64,000 bases of DNA, from assembly GCA_039545355.1 (NCBI GenBank), contig BCJJ01000010.1, positions 567,085 to 631,084 of the forward strand, written 5' to 3'. This DNA comes from Trichosporon coremiiforme. Lineage: Eukaryota > Basidiomycota > Tremellomycetes > Trichosporonales > Trichosporonaceae. Each line of letters opens with the position of its first letter. The first letter of the stretch is position 1. The notes under the pieces were generated by a model that searched no databases, had not been told where the DNA came from, and worked only from the letters and a program-made list of their open reading frames with translations. The translations under genes and the position numbers were made by a program. Shown here piece after piece: positions 45,060-56,423 of this stretch.

Positions 45060-45871
45060 TTATGACCGCTTCTCGTTCAGAATCACACCGACCTCGTCGA
45101 CGGGCGTCTCGGTGAAGAGCTCGACTCCAGCGCCGAGCGAGTCAATCAGCCGCTGCAACCGGTTCGCGGTCAGTGTCGGGTCGGACTGATGTCAGCTTGT
45201 TTGTTTCGACGAGGTTTGTTAAGCTGTAAGGCTCTCCCCTGTTGAGCTCTCGTTTCAGACAAAGCAACTACATCCCATGGTCCCGCAGTCCACAGCTACC
45301 ATGACAGCAGTCCGTGCCTACTCACCTTCCTTAGATCCTCCATGTCGCCGCCGAAGCCCTCGACGAGGTGGTCCATGTACACCCTCCTGAACGCAGCTCG
45401 GCGCTCGCTCTCCTCCTCGGCCGTGGCAGGGAGGAATGGCGGAATCTCCGGCTCCGGGCTAGGAGAGAGTGTCGGCTGACGCTGCGGTGTCCGTTTCGGC
45501 TTAGACGCCTTGACTGCCCTATCGCTCTCATCGTCGCTGTCGTCACTAGAGTCGCTCGAGTCGGAATCACTGTCGCCGGAGCCCGAGTCCGAGTCCGCCT
45601 TCGCCTTGCCCTTCGCGGACGTGCTGGGTTTGGCATCCGAGTCCGAGTCCGAGTCCGAGCTGTCGGATGACGTCGATGAGTCCGACGACGTCGAGGAGCT
45701 GCTCGATCCACTGTCGCTCGCGCCGTCGACGTCCATCTTCTCGGCGGGAGCCTCGTCGCCGCTGTCATCGGAGGAGTCGGAGTCCTCGCTCGATGAGGTC
45801 GAGTAGCTCGCGGCCCTTCTTCTCCTCTTCCTCGGGCGGCGGGTTTGCTGCGCGGCGGGTTGGGCTGCCAT
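45060..45871 (-). CDS. RSA3: ribosome assembly protein 3 (Rsa3 family)
   Basis: Exons 45871..45326 and 45185..45060 with a 140-nt intron (GTGAGT, GCTGACATCAG) give 223 residues. The N-terminal ~140 residues are basic then Ser/Asp/Glu runs, nucleolar in style (RRPRKRRRR, DSDSDSD). The C-terminal domain matches Rsa3, a factor for early 60S assembly: FRRVYMDHLVEGFGGDMEDLRKSDP, then LQRLIDSLGAGVELFTETPVDEVGV. Without splicing the domain is cut and ends in an unrelated tail. It converges on the giant gene (212 bp between stops) and is divergent from the TRP5-type gene (294 bp). Confidence 0.82.
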
Positions 45872-46165
45872 GGTCGCTGGGTGCTGGAGACGTCACAACA
45901 AATCCTGCTGTAGTTGTAGCAACCGGCCGGCGGCGGGCTATGTCAACTTTTAGGGGTTACGTAAGGTGTAGATCCAGGTGGAGGTAAGGCTTTACGTAAG
46001 ATGGAGAGGATCATTGTGCGGGACAACGCTGCGGAGGGAAGGCCCTGACGAGTCGAAAAGAGTCGCCGCGCCAACGAATACCCGCGTCCCGAACGTCTCT
46101 TCCCTTCCTTCTTCCACTCATCTCATCCAGCTCTCACTCTTACAACTAGAGAGCATCTATCCACA

Positions 46166-48646
46166 ATGGCTGAGGCTATCAAGCAGGTTTTCGCTAAGAA
46201 GCGGGAGGAGGTGAGTTTCTCAGTTGTGTGCCCGCCGTCTCCTCGACGCTGGGCCGCTCCTCGGCTATCGCTGGTGACTATCCGCTGACAACCAGGACCA
46301 GCCGTGAGTATCCCTAGTACGATGCGGGACCTGCCCACTCATGTTTGGGAGGCAGTCGCACCATCATCATGAGCGTGGACGCCTTTGTAAGCTCTTGGCG
46401 CAAAGCTTGGAGCTCCGACGCTGCTCCAGCTCCACACCCGGCATATCCGCGGCGTCTTCTTTGTTCCTCGCTGACCTCACAGCGTGTTCGTGACCTTCCT
46501 CACGGCTGGCTACCCCACCCCTGACATCACTGTTGACGCGCTCCTCGCTCTTGAGGCTGGTGGTGCCGACATCATCGAGCTCGGTGTCCCCTTCTCGGAC
46601 CCCATGGCTGATGGTGCCGTCATCCAGAAGGCAAACAACATCGCCATCGAGCACGGCGTCGGCTACACGCAGTGTCTCGAATATGTCAAGGAGGCCAGGA
46701 AGAGGGGTCTTAAGGCGCCTATCATTTTCATGGGTGAGCTACTTTACCGATTTCAATGAAGCTGACAGCCAGGTTACTACAACTCGTTCCTTGCCCACGG
46801 TGAGGAGAGGGCTGTTCGCGAGGCTAAGGAGGCTGGCGCCAATGGCTACATCGTCGTCGACCTGCCGCCTGAGGAGGCCCTCAAGTTCCGCAACGTCTGC
46901 AAGGACACCGGCATGAGCTACGTCCCCCTCGTCGCCCCCAGCACCTCGCTTGAGCGCCTGAAGTTCCTCTCCACGATCGCCGACTCGTTCATCTACGTCG
47001 TCTCCAAGGTAAGTTAGTCTCACTGTAACCTTGCTAAATCATCTCAGATGGCCGTCACTGGATCGTCTTCTGGCTCCAAGATGAACGACGCTCTTCCGGA
47101 CCTCATCGCCAGCGTCCAGGCTGTTACCCCCGTCCCGCTCGCCGTCGGCTTCGGTGTCAGCACGCGCGACCACTTCAACTTCGTCACGGACGCCGGTGCC
47201 GACGGTGTCGTTATTGGCTCCAAGATCCTGCAGGTCATCGAGCAGGCCCCCAAGGACCAGATCCCGAAGGCCATCGAGGACTACGCCCGCTCAATCTCGC
47301 TTAAGGGCCAGAGCCCCAAGCCGCTCGGACGCAAGAACAAGCCCGAGGACGCTGCCGGCAAGCCCGAGCCCGCCATGCCGATCCCGCCTTCGGACATGAA
47401 GGAGGGTGAGAAGGAGTACGGTGTCAAGGCTGGCGAGCGTCTGCCGAGCAAGTTCGGTGCCTTTGGTGGTGCCTACGTTCCAGAGTCGCTCACGACGTGT
47501 CTCGACGAGCTCGAGAACGCCTACATCAAGGCGAGCAACGACCCGTCGTTCTGGAAGGAGTTTGAGGACATGTTCGAGTACATCGGACGGCCGTCGTCGC
47601 TCTACTACGCCGAGCGCCTTACGGAAAAGATGGGCGGTGCCAAGATCTGGCTGAAACGCGAGGACCTGAACCACACCGGTTCGCACAAGCTCAACAACGC
47701 CATTGGCCAGATCCTCCTAGCCAAGCGCCTCGGCAAGAAGCGCATCATCGCTGAGACTGGAGCCGGCCAGCACGGTGTCGCTACCGCGACCGTCTGCGCC
47801 AAGTTCGGCATGGAGTGTGTCGTCTTCATGGGTGCCGAGGATGTCCGTCGCCAGGAGATGAACGTGTTCCGTATGAAGATGCTCGGCGCCACCGTCGTTC
47901 CGGTCACGAGCGGCTCGCAGACGCTCAAGGACGCTGTCAACGAGGCCATGCGCGAGTGGATCACGCGTCTGGACACGACGCACTACCTTATCGGCTCCGC
48001 GATCGGCCCCCATCCGTTCCCGACGATCGTGCGTGACTTCCAGCGCGTCATCGGCCGTGAGATCAAGCAGCAGTGCGCGGAGAAGTTCGGTGCTCTCCCG
48101 GACGCCGTTGTCGCGTGTGTCGGTGGCGGCTCCAACGCCATCGGAACCTTCTACGACTTCATCCCCGACGAGAGCGTGCGCCTCCTCGGTGTCGAGGCTG
48201 GCGGCAACGGTGTCAACACGACGCTGCACTCCGCCACACTCGCGAAGGGTGTCCCGGGTGTCGTGCACGGTGCTGCCTCGTATATCATCCAGGATGCCGG
48301 CGGCCAGCTCGTCCCGACGCACTCGATCTCGGCCGGCCTTGACTACAACTCGGTCGGCCCCGAACACGCGTACCTGAAGGACCTCGGACGTGCTGAGTAC
48401 ATAGCCGCCGACGACGTGCAGTGCCTGACCGCGTTCCGTATCTGCACGCAGTCTGAGGGCATCATCCCCGCGCTCGAGTCTTCCCACGCTCTCTGGGGCG
48501 GCTTCGAGCTCGCCAAGACGCTGCCCAAGGACAAGAACGTTGTCATCTGTCTCTCGGGCAACGGCGCCAAGGACGTCGAGGAGGTTCTCCTCACGCTGAA
48601 GAAGAAGGAGTGGGCCGACAAACTCGACTGGCACATTGCCAACTAA
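46166..48646 (+). CDS. TRP5: bifunctional tryptophan synthase (alpha-beta fusion)
   Basis: Exons 46166..46210, 46296..46303, 46483..46733, 46773..47008 and 47048..48646 give 712 residues. Converts indole-3-glycerol phosphate and serine to tryptophan. The alpha domain comes first (VTFLTAGYP, catalytic Glu/Asp in [48 protein letters not shown]), then a linker and the beta domain ([13 protein letters not shown]-lysine in [47 protein letters not shown]). Exon 2 is an 8-nt microexon (GACCAGCC) needed to keep phase; the spliced start [20 protein letters not shown] aligns without gaps with yeast Trp5 in this region. The order matches other fungal enzymes. Confidence 0.95.
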
Positions 48647-48807
48647 GCCGCCGACTGAGTGGCTGGCCGCTGGCCGCACCGCGAGTGCAGCCGGGCAGAA
48701 ATAATCTCTATAGTCAGTAGCATCTTGACTCGATAGGTAGCAGTAGACGTGCCGCGAATAATAGAAACTTTTTTTACCAAAAATGTAGGACCAATGCATC
48801 ACCTAGA

Positions 48808-49771
48808 CTAAGCCAACTTTGCGACCATGACGGCGTCCTTGCCCATGGCGACAGTAGCGACTTCCTTCAGCAGCGGCAGCTTCGTCTCCTCTTCCCGCGG
48901 GACGACGCCAACGCCTTCGCCGATGAACATGGGTGCGACCGTAACAACAACAGTGTCCACTTCCCTGTCAGCAAGGAAAGAGGCCAGTACCCGGCTCCCG
49001 CCCTCGATCATGACGCTCCGTAGCCCGAGGTCAGTCAGGATGCCCCGCAGAGCAGAGGGCGGGATCCGACCGTCCTTCAGCGGCGTGCGGATGATGCACG
49101 CTCCGGCCTTCTCGAGCGCCTCGGCGTTGGAAGCGGAAGCGTCGGGGCCGCAGATCAAAAAGGGCTGCTTGACCGCCTTCGGGCCGACGGCGGCGGAATC
49201 ACGATTCTGCCATTCCTGCAGCATGCGAGCATTTGTGGGAGTACGGAGGGAAGGGTCGAGGATTAGAATCTGGGGCGGGTTCAGGGAGGTGTCGTCTTGC
49301 GGGACTTGCTGGACTGGAGAGTTAGCTTCCAACGAGAGAGCGCTACAGTTGAAGAAGACGGCTGGAGAGCTACCCATCTAGCTAAATGACAAGCCAAATG
49401 GCAGCTGAACAATTGACTGACGCTCCAGTGCCTCAGTGTGGCATCAGCCAACACACTCACTCTTCAACCGCGGGTCGTCATGGATCACCGTCTGGACTCC
49501 GACGAGAATAGCGTCGTGCATTGTTCGCAGCCTGCATTCAGCTCCTGTTGAGTGACAGACAGCTATAATCAGGGACTCACCACTGGGTCATGCCCATACT
49601 CTCTGGTCCGGAGAGGAGAACCCGCTTTCCTCCCGGCCCGGCGATCTTGGCGTCCAACGACTGGGCCCACGTCAGCGTGATGTGGGGTTTGGACGGCCAC
49701 GCTGCAGCGGTCATGAGCGCGACGTGCTGCACCAGGATGTCTGGCGGCGTGCTCGTGTCAAATTCGGGCAT
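48808..49771 (-). CDS. RIB7: 2,5-diamino-6-ribosylamino-pyrimidinone 5'-phosphate reductase (riboflavin pathway)
   Basis: Exons on the minus strand: 49771..49581, 49531..49461 and 49313..48808, giving 255 residues. NADPH-dependent reduction of the ribosyl side chain in riboflavin synthesis. Family motifs: ITLTWAQSLDAKIAG, LSGPESMGMTQWLRTMHDAILVG, TVIHDDPRLK, PPQILILDPSLRTP, IEGGSRVLASFL and VAPMFIGEG. Intron 2 (49460..49314) ends at GCTAAC ... CCAG, which removes a spurious in-frame stretch and joins DDPRLK to IQQVPQ. The frame is open up to 49870; I take the ATG at 49771 because the family has a short N-terminus, with 49825 or 49870 as alternatives. Divergent from PAT1 (242 bp). Confidence 0.88.
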
Positions 49772-50013
49772 TGCGATGTTGCTGTGGACGATGCGAAGGT
49801 GTCGTAGGGTAGTCGCTGGTGACATAGCCAGGTGGTCAACCTCCACCTGCGGTCCAGGCGGAAGTGCCACACGGCGGCGTTACCCGTTCCTGGGCCTCAT
49901 GACGCCTTCGTTCCCTGTCCTCGTGCTGGCCACTGGGTACTGGCTAGTGGAGGACACCGACCAAGTCAAGAAGCAAGCAAGCATCAACGCTCCAGCGTCA
50001 ACAAACCATCACC

Positions 50014-52686
50014 ATGTCGTTCTTCGGCTTCGACACAGGCCTGCCGGACGACCCCCGCTCCAAGCAGGGACAGGGACAGCAGAGCCAGTTCGCCTCCCGC
50101 GCTGACCAGGACACGTTCGGCTCCTTCGACCGCGCCGGAGAGGAGGACCTCGCCGTCTACAACTGGGGCGAGGGCGGTCTGCTCGAGAGCGGCGACGACT
50201 TTAACGATGAGACCTTTGGCGACACGGGCGACTTCGGTGGGTGGTTTGGCGCCAGGTCACTGGGATAGATTGCTGTTGATGGAGTAGCTAACATCAGGCA
50301 ACGACTTCCAGTTCGCCGCGGCCCCAGAACCGGCCCATTCCAAGCCCAAGGTCGCCTCGACGACGTCGCGCTTCGGACCCAAGGCCCAGGTAGACCTATT
50401 CGCCGCGACCGAGGACGACTTCTACACCTCGCGCCCCGCTGCGAAGAGTGAGCTTACGTTGCAGGCAGAGAGCTGACAGCAGAACCGACGAAGACGCCCA
50501 AGAAGAAGAACAACGAGCCGCAGCCGCTGTGGGCTAATGCTTCGCCGGCGAATGCGTGGGGCGCAGCCCCGATCGCGCCTCCTGTCGCTGGGCATCAGCC
50601 GAGTAAGATCCTCTCGCTCGAGGAGATCGAGGCCGAGATGGCACGTACGTCGATCGGCAACAAGCAGCAGCCCCAGTATGCCCCTCAGCAGCAGCAGCAG
50701 CAGTACGCGCCGTCGCCGCAGCATGTGCCCCAGCAGTACCAGCAGCCGCCTCAGCACCAGCAGCCTAGCCACCAGGTGCTCAGCCTCGAGGAGATTGAGC
50801 GCCAGATGGTCGGCGGCGGACCCTCGGCCGGCCCCGGCCCTCAGGCTCCCCAGCAGCAGCCGCCTCACGCCCAGCCGCCGCGCTCGCAGGCGCAGAACAT
50901 TCCGCCCGGTATGCACGGCCGTTCCGGCTCGGCGCAGCTCTCGACGCCCGCGATCGCGGGCACGCCGCCTGCCCCTGGTCTGAACGGATCCGGCTACGCG
51001 AAGCAGCAGGCGCTCCTCGACAGCATGTTTCCCGACCTGCAGCAGGCGAACCAGGCGGGCCAGCAGCCGCCTGCGCCTGGGCAGCCCCAGCACCCCGGCA
51101 CGCCTGGTCTCCAGGGCCCGCCGGCGGGACAGCCGCAGCCGTCGCCCGAGGAGATGGCGCGCATGGAGGAGCTGCACAAACGTATCACTGCCAAGATCGA
51201 GGCCATGAGCAAGTACAACAACCTGATGGGCAACTCAGACAAGGACTTTATCACGCGTATCCAGCTGTCGCAGCTGGCCACGAGCGACCCGTACTCGTCC
51301 GACTTCTACGCGCAGGTGTTCTCGGCGCTCGCCAGGCGCGCGCAGGATACGCAGGGCAACGAGTCTGGCCCGACTGTGGTCCAGATCGCGCCCGGCATGG
51401 GTCTCGGTGTTGGTGGCCCCGTCGGCAATCGCTTCGGCAAGATGGGTAGCGCAACGATGAACCGCCTCACGACGCAGGTCAAGAAGCTCGTTTCGACGAC
51501 TGCGAAGCGCCAGCAGGCCATGTCCTCTGACGCGCTTGCTGGTGCGCTCGGCCGCGTCCGCCGCGGGGCGAACCAGGCTGCACCTCGCCCCGTCCTCGCC
51601 GTGCCGAAGCCGGAGCACCGCCCCGCCGCCGTCGCCCAGCTCAACCACTCGTCCGGCCCGACTCGCGAGCCGCTCACGCGCAAGCAGGTCATGTATGCGC
51701 TCGAGGAGCTGTACGACGACTGCCTCGAGCTCGAGCAGATGCGACGCGAGGCGCCCCCGCCGACCGACGTGCCCCGCGTCGAGCAGTGGAACCAGCAGTG
51801 CGCCGCCAAGGTCGACGACCTCTGGCGCAAGCTCATGGTCATGGAGCCCCTCGGCGTCAGCACGCCCCACCCCTTCATCTCGCTCATCAACCCGCTCAAG
51901 GGCCAGCGTCTCTTCCCCCGTCTCCTCCGCCACCTCGACCACCAGCGCGCCCTCACGCTGCTTACTCTCCTCATCGCGACGTACCCGCAGCTCGAGGTTG
52001 TTGCGCGCGCTCCGCCGCCCCCCGTCGCCGACGTGTCCCTCCTCACGAAGGCGGACCGGGAAGACCGCGCGCGCCGCGAAGCTCAGACGGACAGCTTCCT
52101 GCACTGCGTCATTCCCGGTGTCGACATGCTGATCAACCAGTGCAACCTCGGTCTTGTCGCGGGACTTCTGGGCATTTGCACTCAGCGAATGGAGCTCGGT
52201 GCCGTCGCCGCGACTCGCCCGGGTGTCGCTCTCTTCACTGCGCTCCTCTCTCGTGCTCAGTCGCTCGTGCGCGGCGACGCGCCCATCGACACCGCTGAGC
52301 GCGAGCAGTGGACCAAGACGTTCGACTACTTCCTGCAGACGATCAGCCCGCACCTGCCGGACCTGTTCCCAGCCACGCTGGCTCAGAAGGCCGCCTTCGG
52401 TCCCAGTGCGTACCTGCTTAGTTCCGAGGGCCAGGCGCGCCAGGACCGCGACCACGGCGAGATGGAGCGTCGCGAGGCCGAGGTTTGGGGCCTCGCTGCC
52501 GCGCTCGCCGTCAACGCGCCCGAGGACCAGCAGACGAACCTCGTCGCTGCGCTCCGTGACAAGATTCTGCACACTGTCCAGAGCGCGCGCGATCCCAAGA
52601 CGCCCCGCGAGAAGGCTGAGCTCAAGCTTAGGAACGTCAACATGTTCTTGCACGGATTGGGTCTTGATGCGAGCATGATTGAGTAG
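50014..52686 (+). CDS. PAT1: mRNA decapping activator PAT1
   Basis: Exons 50014..50236, 50298..50447 and 50483..52686 give 858 residues. Links deadenylated mRNA to Dhh1, Lsm1-7 and the decapping enzyme in P-bodies. The acidic N-terminus (FFGFDTGLPDDP, EEDLAVYNWGEG) is followed by a Gln/Pro-rich region, a central segment (RITAKIEAMSKYNNLMGNSDKDFITRIQLSQLAT) and the helical Pat1 C-terminal domain (LTRKQVMYALEELYDDCLELEQMRRE, LINPLKGQRLFPRLLRHLD, FLHCVIPGVDMLINQCNLGLV). A short motif, SLEEIExxM, occurs twice (ILSLEEIEAEM and VLSLEEIERQM), flanking a poly-Gln stretch; the tandem arrangement resembles duplicated binding motifs. Introns are 61 and 35 nt. Confidence 0.92.
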
Positions 52687-53250
52687 ACGAGGCGAGGAGA
52701 TGAGTGGAGTGAAGAGCATGAGGAGGCCAGATCAGCAGAAACATAGGATACCCGGATTCTTTTGCAACAGGGCCCACATGCGTCCCAAAGTACGACGCGG
52801 GCGCAAGACAGAGGCACAGAGGCAACAGACAGATATGCAAAATGTACACCGTGCACATGCGAGCGGAGCGTGCAGAGTTGACCAGCGAGCACTACGTCGG
52901 CGCGAGGCGAAGCGGTGCAGTGCCGGACCGTCCCTACTCGTTTTCAGTTCTGCTGAGAGGCCACGGGAAGACAGGTAAGGAAGGGTAGCAAGCTCGTCCT
53001 CCGACCTCGATCGAAGAACAACCAGCTGCTTCGCTCGAAGGGATGTGTCACGGCCCTCTGGCTGAGGGCAAGCACCTATGGAGACCAAGGTAACCATGAG
53101 AAACGATGAATCTAGCAAAGCCGAGCTCCGACCTCGTCCAAAGAACAACCAGCTACTATTCACTCAGCCTAGGAGCGCCTCCACCGTCCAAACTCTCGGA
53201 AATGATCGCACACTCCTTGTCATTCGGACAGGAAGACCGTCATCACGTGA
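52687..53250. other. PAT1-tRNA spacer with diverged direct repeat
   Basis: PAT1 3' flank, then two imperfect copies of a ~47-nt block at 52986-53032 and 53113-53161 sharing CTCCGACCTCG and AAGAACAACCAGCT. No gene seen. Confidence 0.55.
52999..53161. repeat. imperfect direct repeat pair upstream of tRNA-Asn
   Basis: 52999-53032 and 53126-53161 share CTCCGACCTCG, a 4-base variable core, then AAGAACAACCAGCT; weaker similarity extends left to TAGCAA in both. Spacing is 127 bp. It could be a local tandem duplication or remains of an element near a tRNA gene. Confidence 0.6.
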
Positions 53251-53334
53251 TGCCCTATGGCTCAGTTGGCTAGCGCGTGGAGCTGTTACTCTTAACATAC
53301 TCCGAGGTCCACGGTTCGAGCCCGTGTGGGGCAG
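53251..53334 (+). tRNA. tRNA-Asn (anticodon GUU) with 10-nt intron
   Basis: Acceptor arms 53251-53257 and 53327-53333 pair (one wobble), with a G73 discriminator as in eukaryotic tRNA-Asn. The anticodon stem TGGAG/CTCCG encloses C-T-GTT-A and an intron at 53289-53298 after position 37. The T-arm CACGG/CCGTG has a TTCGAGC loop. The D-stem carries one mismatch. T-runs follow directly from 53335. Confidence 0.9.
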
Positions 53335-53963
53335 TTTCTTTTACTATCCTGAGTTCTGCGAGCTTGGAGATGCTTTTTGGAAGGTTTGGAAGGTGACAGA
53401 GGGCAGGTGGTTGGTTGAGGAAGAGGTCGGAAGGGTAGGAGCGGAGTGCCACCTTCAGGCACGGTCGAAAGTTGTCGGTTTCCCACGGTGGCCCAAGTGG
53501 CAGATCCAGTGTCCGAGGCGCAAGACGTGCGTCCTACACAGGTTCCCTTGCTCTTCTGTCAGACCTACGCACTCGCTCACACACACGCACAGCGAACAGA
53601 GTGCGAGTAATTGAATCCCCGTACCCGCCTCTGCGGAGAGCAACATGAAACGCCTTTGTTACTGCCGCCTGGATGACGATCTTTACGCATCGACAACCTC
53701 GACCCCTGCCTTCGTTCGCATCATTGCCACGAGATTGTAAGCTGAGCTCTTGTCCAGAAAAGCAGCGGGTAAATCAACGGATGTCCCAAGACACCGATCC
53801 GACGAGAGACGCTAAGACCCGAGATGCGCGAAGCAGATAGCAGAGGGGTATATGTTTGCATGAGGGATGTAACAGTCAGGAATGGAAAGGTGATATGATG
53901 GTAGTGTCATTCGAGCGAAGCGCTGCACGAGCATGCTGGTGTGCAAGGATTCATATGGCGAGC
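53335..53963. other. downstream of tRNA-Asn
   Basis: T-rich Pol III stop at the left edge; otherwise no gene, repeat or RNA recognised. Confidence 0.5.
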
Positions 53964-54760
53964 CTAAAATTTGAACGTATACGCACCGCGCTTGACAGCT
54001 TCGCGAGTAGCATCATCGAGACAGAGGTTGGCCCAGTTGTCAGCGGCGATCTGCTCAGCGTCGATGGTAAGGGGGATGTGGTGATGGTGGTTCAGATGGT
54101 CGGCCATCTTGAGTGGGGTGAATGGTGGAGCGGTGCAGCTGAGGAAGAAGCATCGGACGCATTGACGGGCTGGAGGCGTGATGATGTGTTCCATGAACAT
54201 GTGGCGGGCGAGGTCGCCGGCATGGTCCTTGAGTGCAGTCGCCGCGTCGGCATTCAGGTCGAACAGGCACGCGGGGCAGAGGTGCACCCTCCACATTGGC
54301 CACTTGTTACCCAAGCCCGCCAGATCCTTGTGTGCCGTCACCGCAGTCCGCACTTGGAGGAGGTGTGCCTCCCTGCTCCGCAGCAAGACTACGACCGAAA
54401 GTCCAGTGCTTGCAGAACTCGCAGAAGGTGATAGTGTTGTCTAGCGTTGTCCTTTCCCAGGCTTGTCAACAGCCCATGGTAGACTTCCAGGTGCGCGTCC
54501 ATGTCGACGGCATGCTCACCGCAGACGACCGGCTCACCGCTGACGTGGTTAAGGACTGCAACCTGGCAACGACCGGGAACGACGTGTGTGGTCAAGTGTT
54601 CCGCATAGGCAAGGTTATCGGTTCCACTTAAACCCACACTTGTCCCAGGGACAGCGAGGCGTCAACTCTTTACCTGCACATTGCCACCATGCATCCAGAA
54701 ACTTCTCCCAGCATTGAGCTCGAATATGGGCGTGAATGAAAGTTGAGCGACTTGGCGAGG
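53964..54760 (-). pseudogene. decayed C2H2 zinc-finger protein gene
   Basis: Three minus-strand frames carry zinc-finger-like pieces in order. The rightmost frame has HIRAQCWEKFLDAWW then CPWDKCGF and stops. One base out of frame, the sequence continues DNLAYAEHLTTHVV and MDAHLEVYHG. Another frame has TFCEFCKHWTFGRSL, and the last (53964..54386) has LCPACLFDLN...HMFMEH and QCVRCFF...HLNHHHH. If a single base is ignored after CGF, the first finger reads as a perfect C-x4-C-x12-H-x3-H. No GT-AG intron with matching phase explains the shifts. Either a pseudogene with several indels or an intron-rich gene I failed to resolve. Confidence 0.45.
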
Positions 54761-56423
54761 TTGAGTACTCGATCCAGAGTTGGAAACGTCAGTTCCCTCA
54801 GAGGCTGTTGGTGATGACGGCGGTCACTGTGAATGGAGCATCGAGGATGGGGGAAGATGGCCCGTCGGGGATGAGTGAAGTTGAGTCAGCTTGTGGGGCT
54901 GCAAGGACGTGTATATCGCCCAGGCGAGTGTTTCACGTGCAGCAGGGCTGGACACGAATGCCCAGCCATCGATAGTCTCTCTCTGTGGTGTTTTCACCAT
55001 CGCTCTTCCTCTTTTCCTCTTTTCCTTGCCACAGGCGACTAGCGTCAGAAACGACTCTCGACGGAGCGGGTTGACGAGATGATGTGCTGAATTTACGGGC
55101 AGTTGGGGTGCTGTCGAAAGCGTTGCGCCAACGCATCGACGGACTCCTCACTCCTCTCGCACATCGTTGCATCGTGAGAAAGTGGAGGCAGGTGCGCGAC
55201 TGACCGTGTGATCATCTCGGCAATCACTGTCTCTTGTGAAACCAGAATAGCACATGGGCAGGCTCCGTCGAATGGTTGCAGCTCATGTGATGAACGCAGA
55301 ACACTCCACTCCCCGATTGCAATCAGTCATCTGTGCAGTGCATAGCTGATTCTGCCTACACCAGACGGGCCCACAGAGAGTAGAGCTGCTCCACTCCGAA
55401 TCACGCGCCGTCGGGACGCCGCATAAGCCCTCACAACTCGGCCACGGATCATAATCAGAGTTTGAAGCTCCATACCTCGCGTTTGTGACAGGAACGCAGG
55501 TACGTCGAACGGGCCCACTCCACTGGCGTCTTGTGGAGTGCTCATCACCGTGCTAGGCTGCACTTCATTTGGCGGAGCTTTGACGCAACGCCCTGAGATA
55601 CCGAACAGCTGATATGACTGGAGGGAGCAAGGTCATCTGCCGAGATGCACACCCTGCGTATACCGGCTGCTGAGCCACTCAGAAGCAGAGAGTACGGAGC
55701 TGCTTCTGATACCGTGCGGTGGTTGGCTCGTAATTCGGCGACAGCCGTAGGGTCAAGTGAGCGGTGGGACTCCACCGCCAGGTCCGTCAGGGGTTGTGGA
55801 GAACCGGGGGGCCGGAGTCTACGCGTCTGATACTGGCATGTCGGTGTGACGCTGACGAACAGCCGGCCAACCTTGAGTCGAAGCGATGACCTTCTGCTCA
55901 AAAAGTTCACACTGCGCAAAGTGTAAGCTGCGGTGCATGGTCTGTGCGGGCCATGAAGGCGAGCGTCTGATAGGTTGGCTAGCGGCCTCGATCGAAAATA
56001 CTTTGGCGCCAGATGCACCACCTCCGCGCCCAGAACGCCAGATCTCCACCAAGCCTCCGGACGCGCCCTGAACACCCTGCCAAGGTTGTTTATCAGTTCG
56101 GCAACGCCGGCGGCAGGCCCAAGTAGCCCGTACGGCAGGTTCCACTGGCCGTCAGCCGACAAGGAGTCTCGGCAAGTCGCTACCGGCCTTTATCCGATCT
56201 TTTGGCTCCGGAGCCAGTCAAAACGGCAGACCTGCATCAGACGGAGAGCTCCATGGCTTGCACAGGGTGAAGAGCTGCCCGACAGCTCTCGGACGGCCCC
56301 GGCCGCCATCAGACTTCTGGCTCGTCTGACTGATCTTCGCCCGCCTATCTCTCATCTCAATCTTTCTCCTATCGCTACAACTTTTTCCGACGGCAGCAGC
56401 CCTTCCCTGGTCGTCCCTCTACG
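54761..56423. other. long upstream region of amino-acid permease
   Basis: About 1.6 kb. The left edge may include the N-terminal part of the decayed zinc-finger gene (a Ser/Pro-rich minus-strand frame at about 54810-54900). One HGATAR-type GATA site (TGATAG, near 55968) is present, which would fit nitrogen control of the permease, but one site is weak evidence. The open frames at 55545-56162 and 55975-56451 show no domain. Confidence 0.45.

Noticed and set aside
51235..52719. 494-codon minus-strand frame opposite PAT1
   Set aside because: Antisense shadow; no recognisable domain.
55545..56162. 205-codon minus-strand frame upstream of the permease
   Set aside because: No family, no splice context; probably chance in GC-rich DNA.
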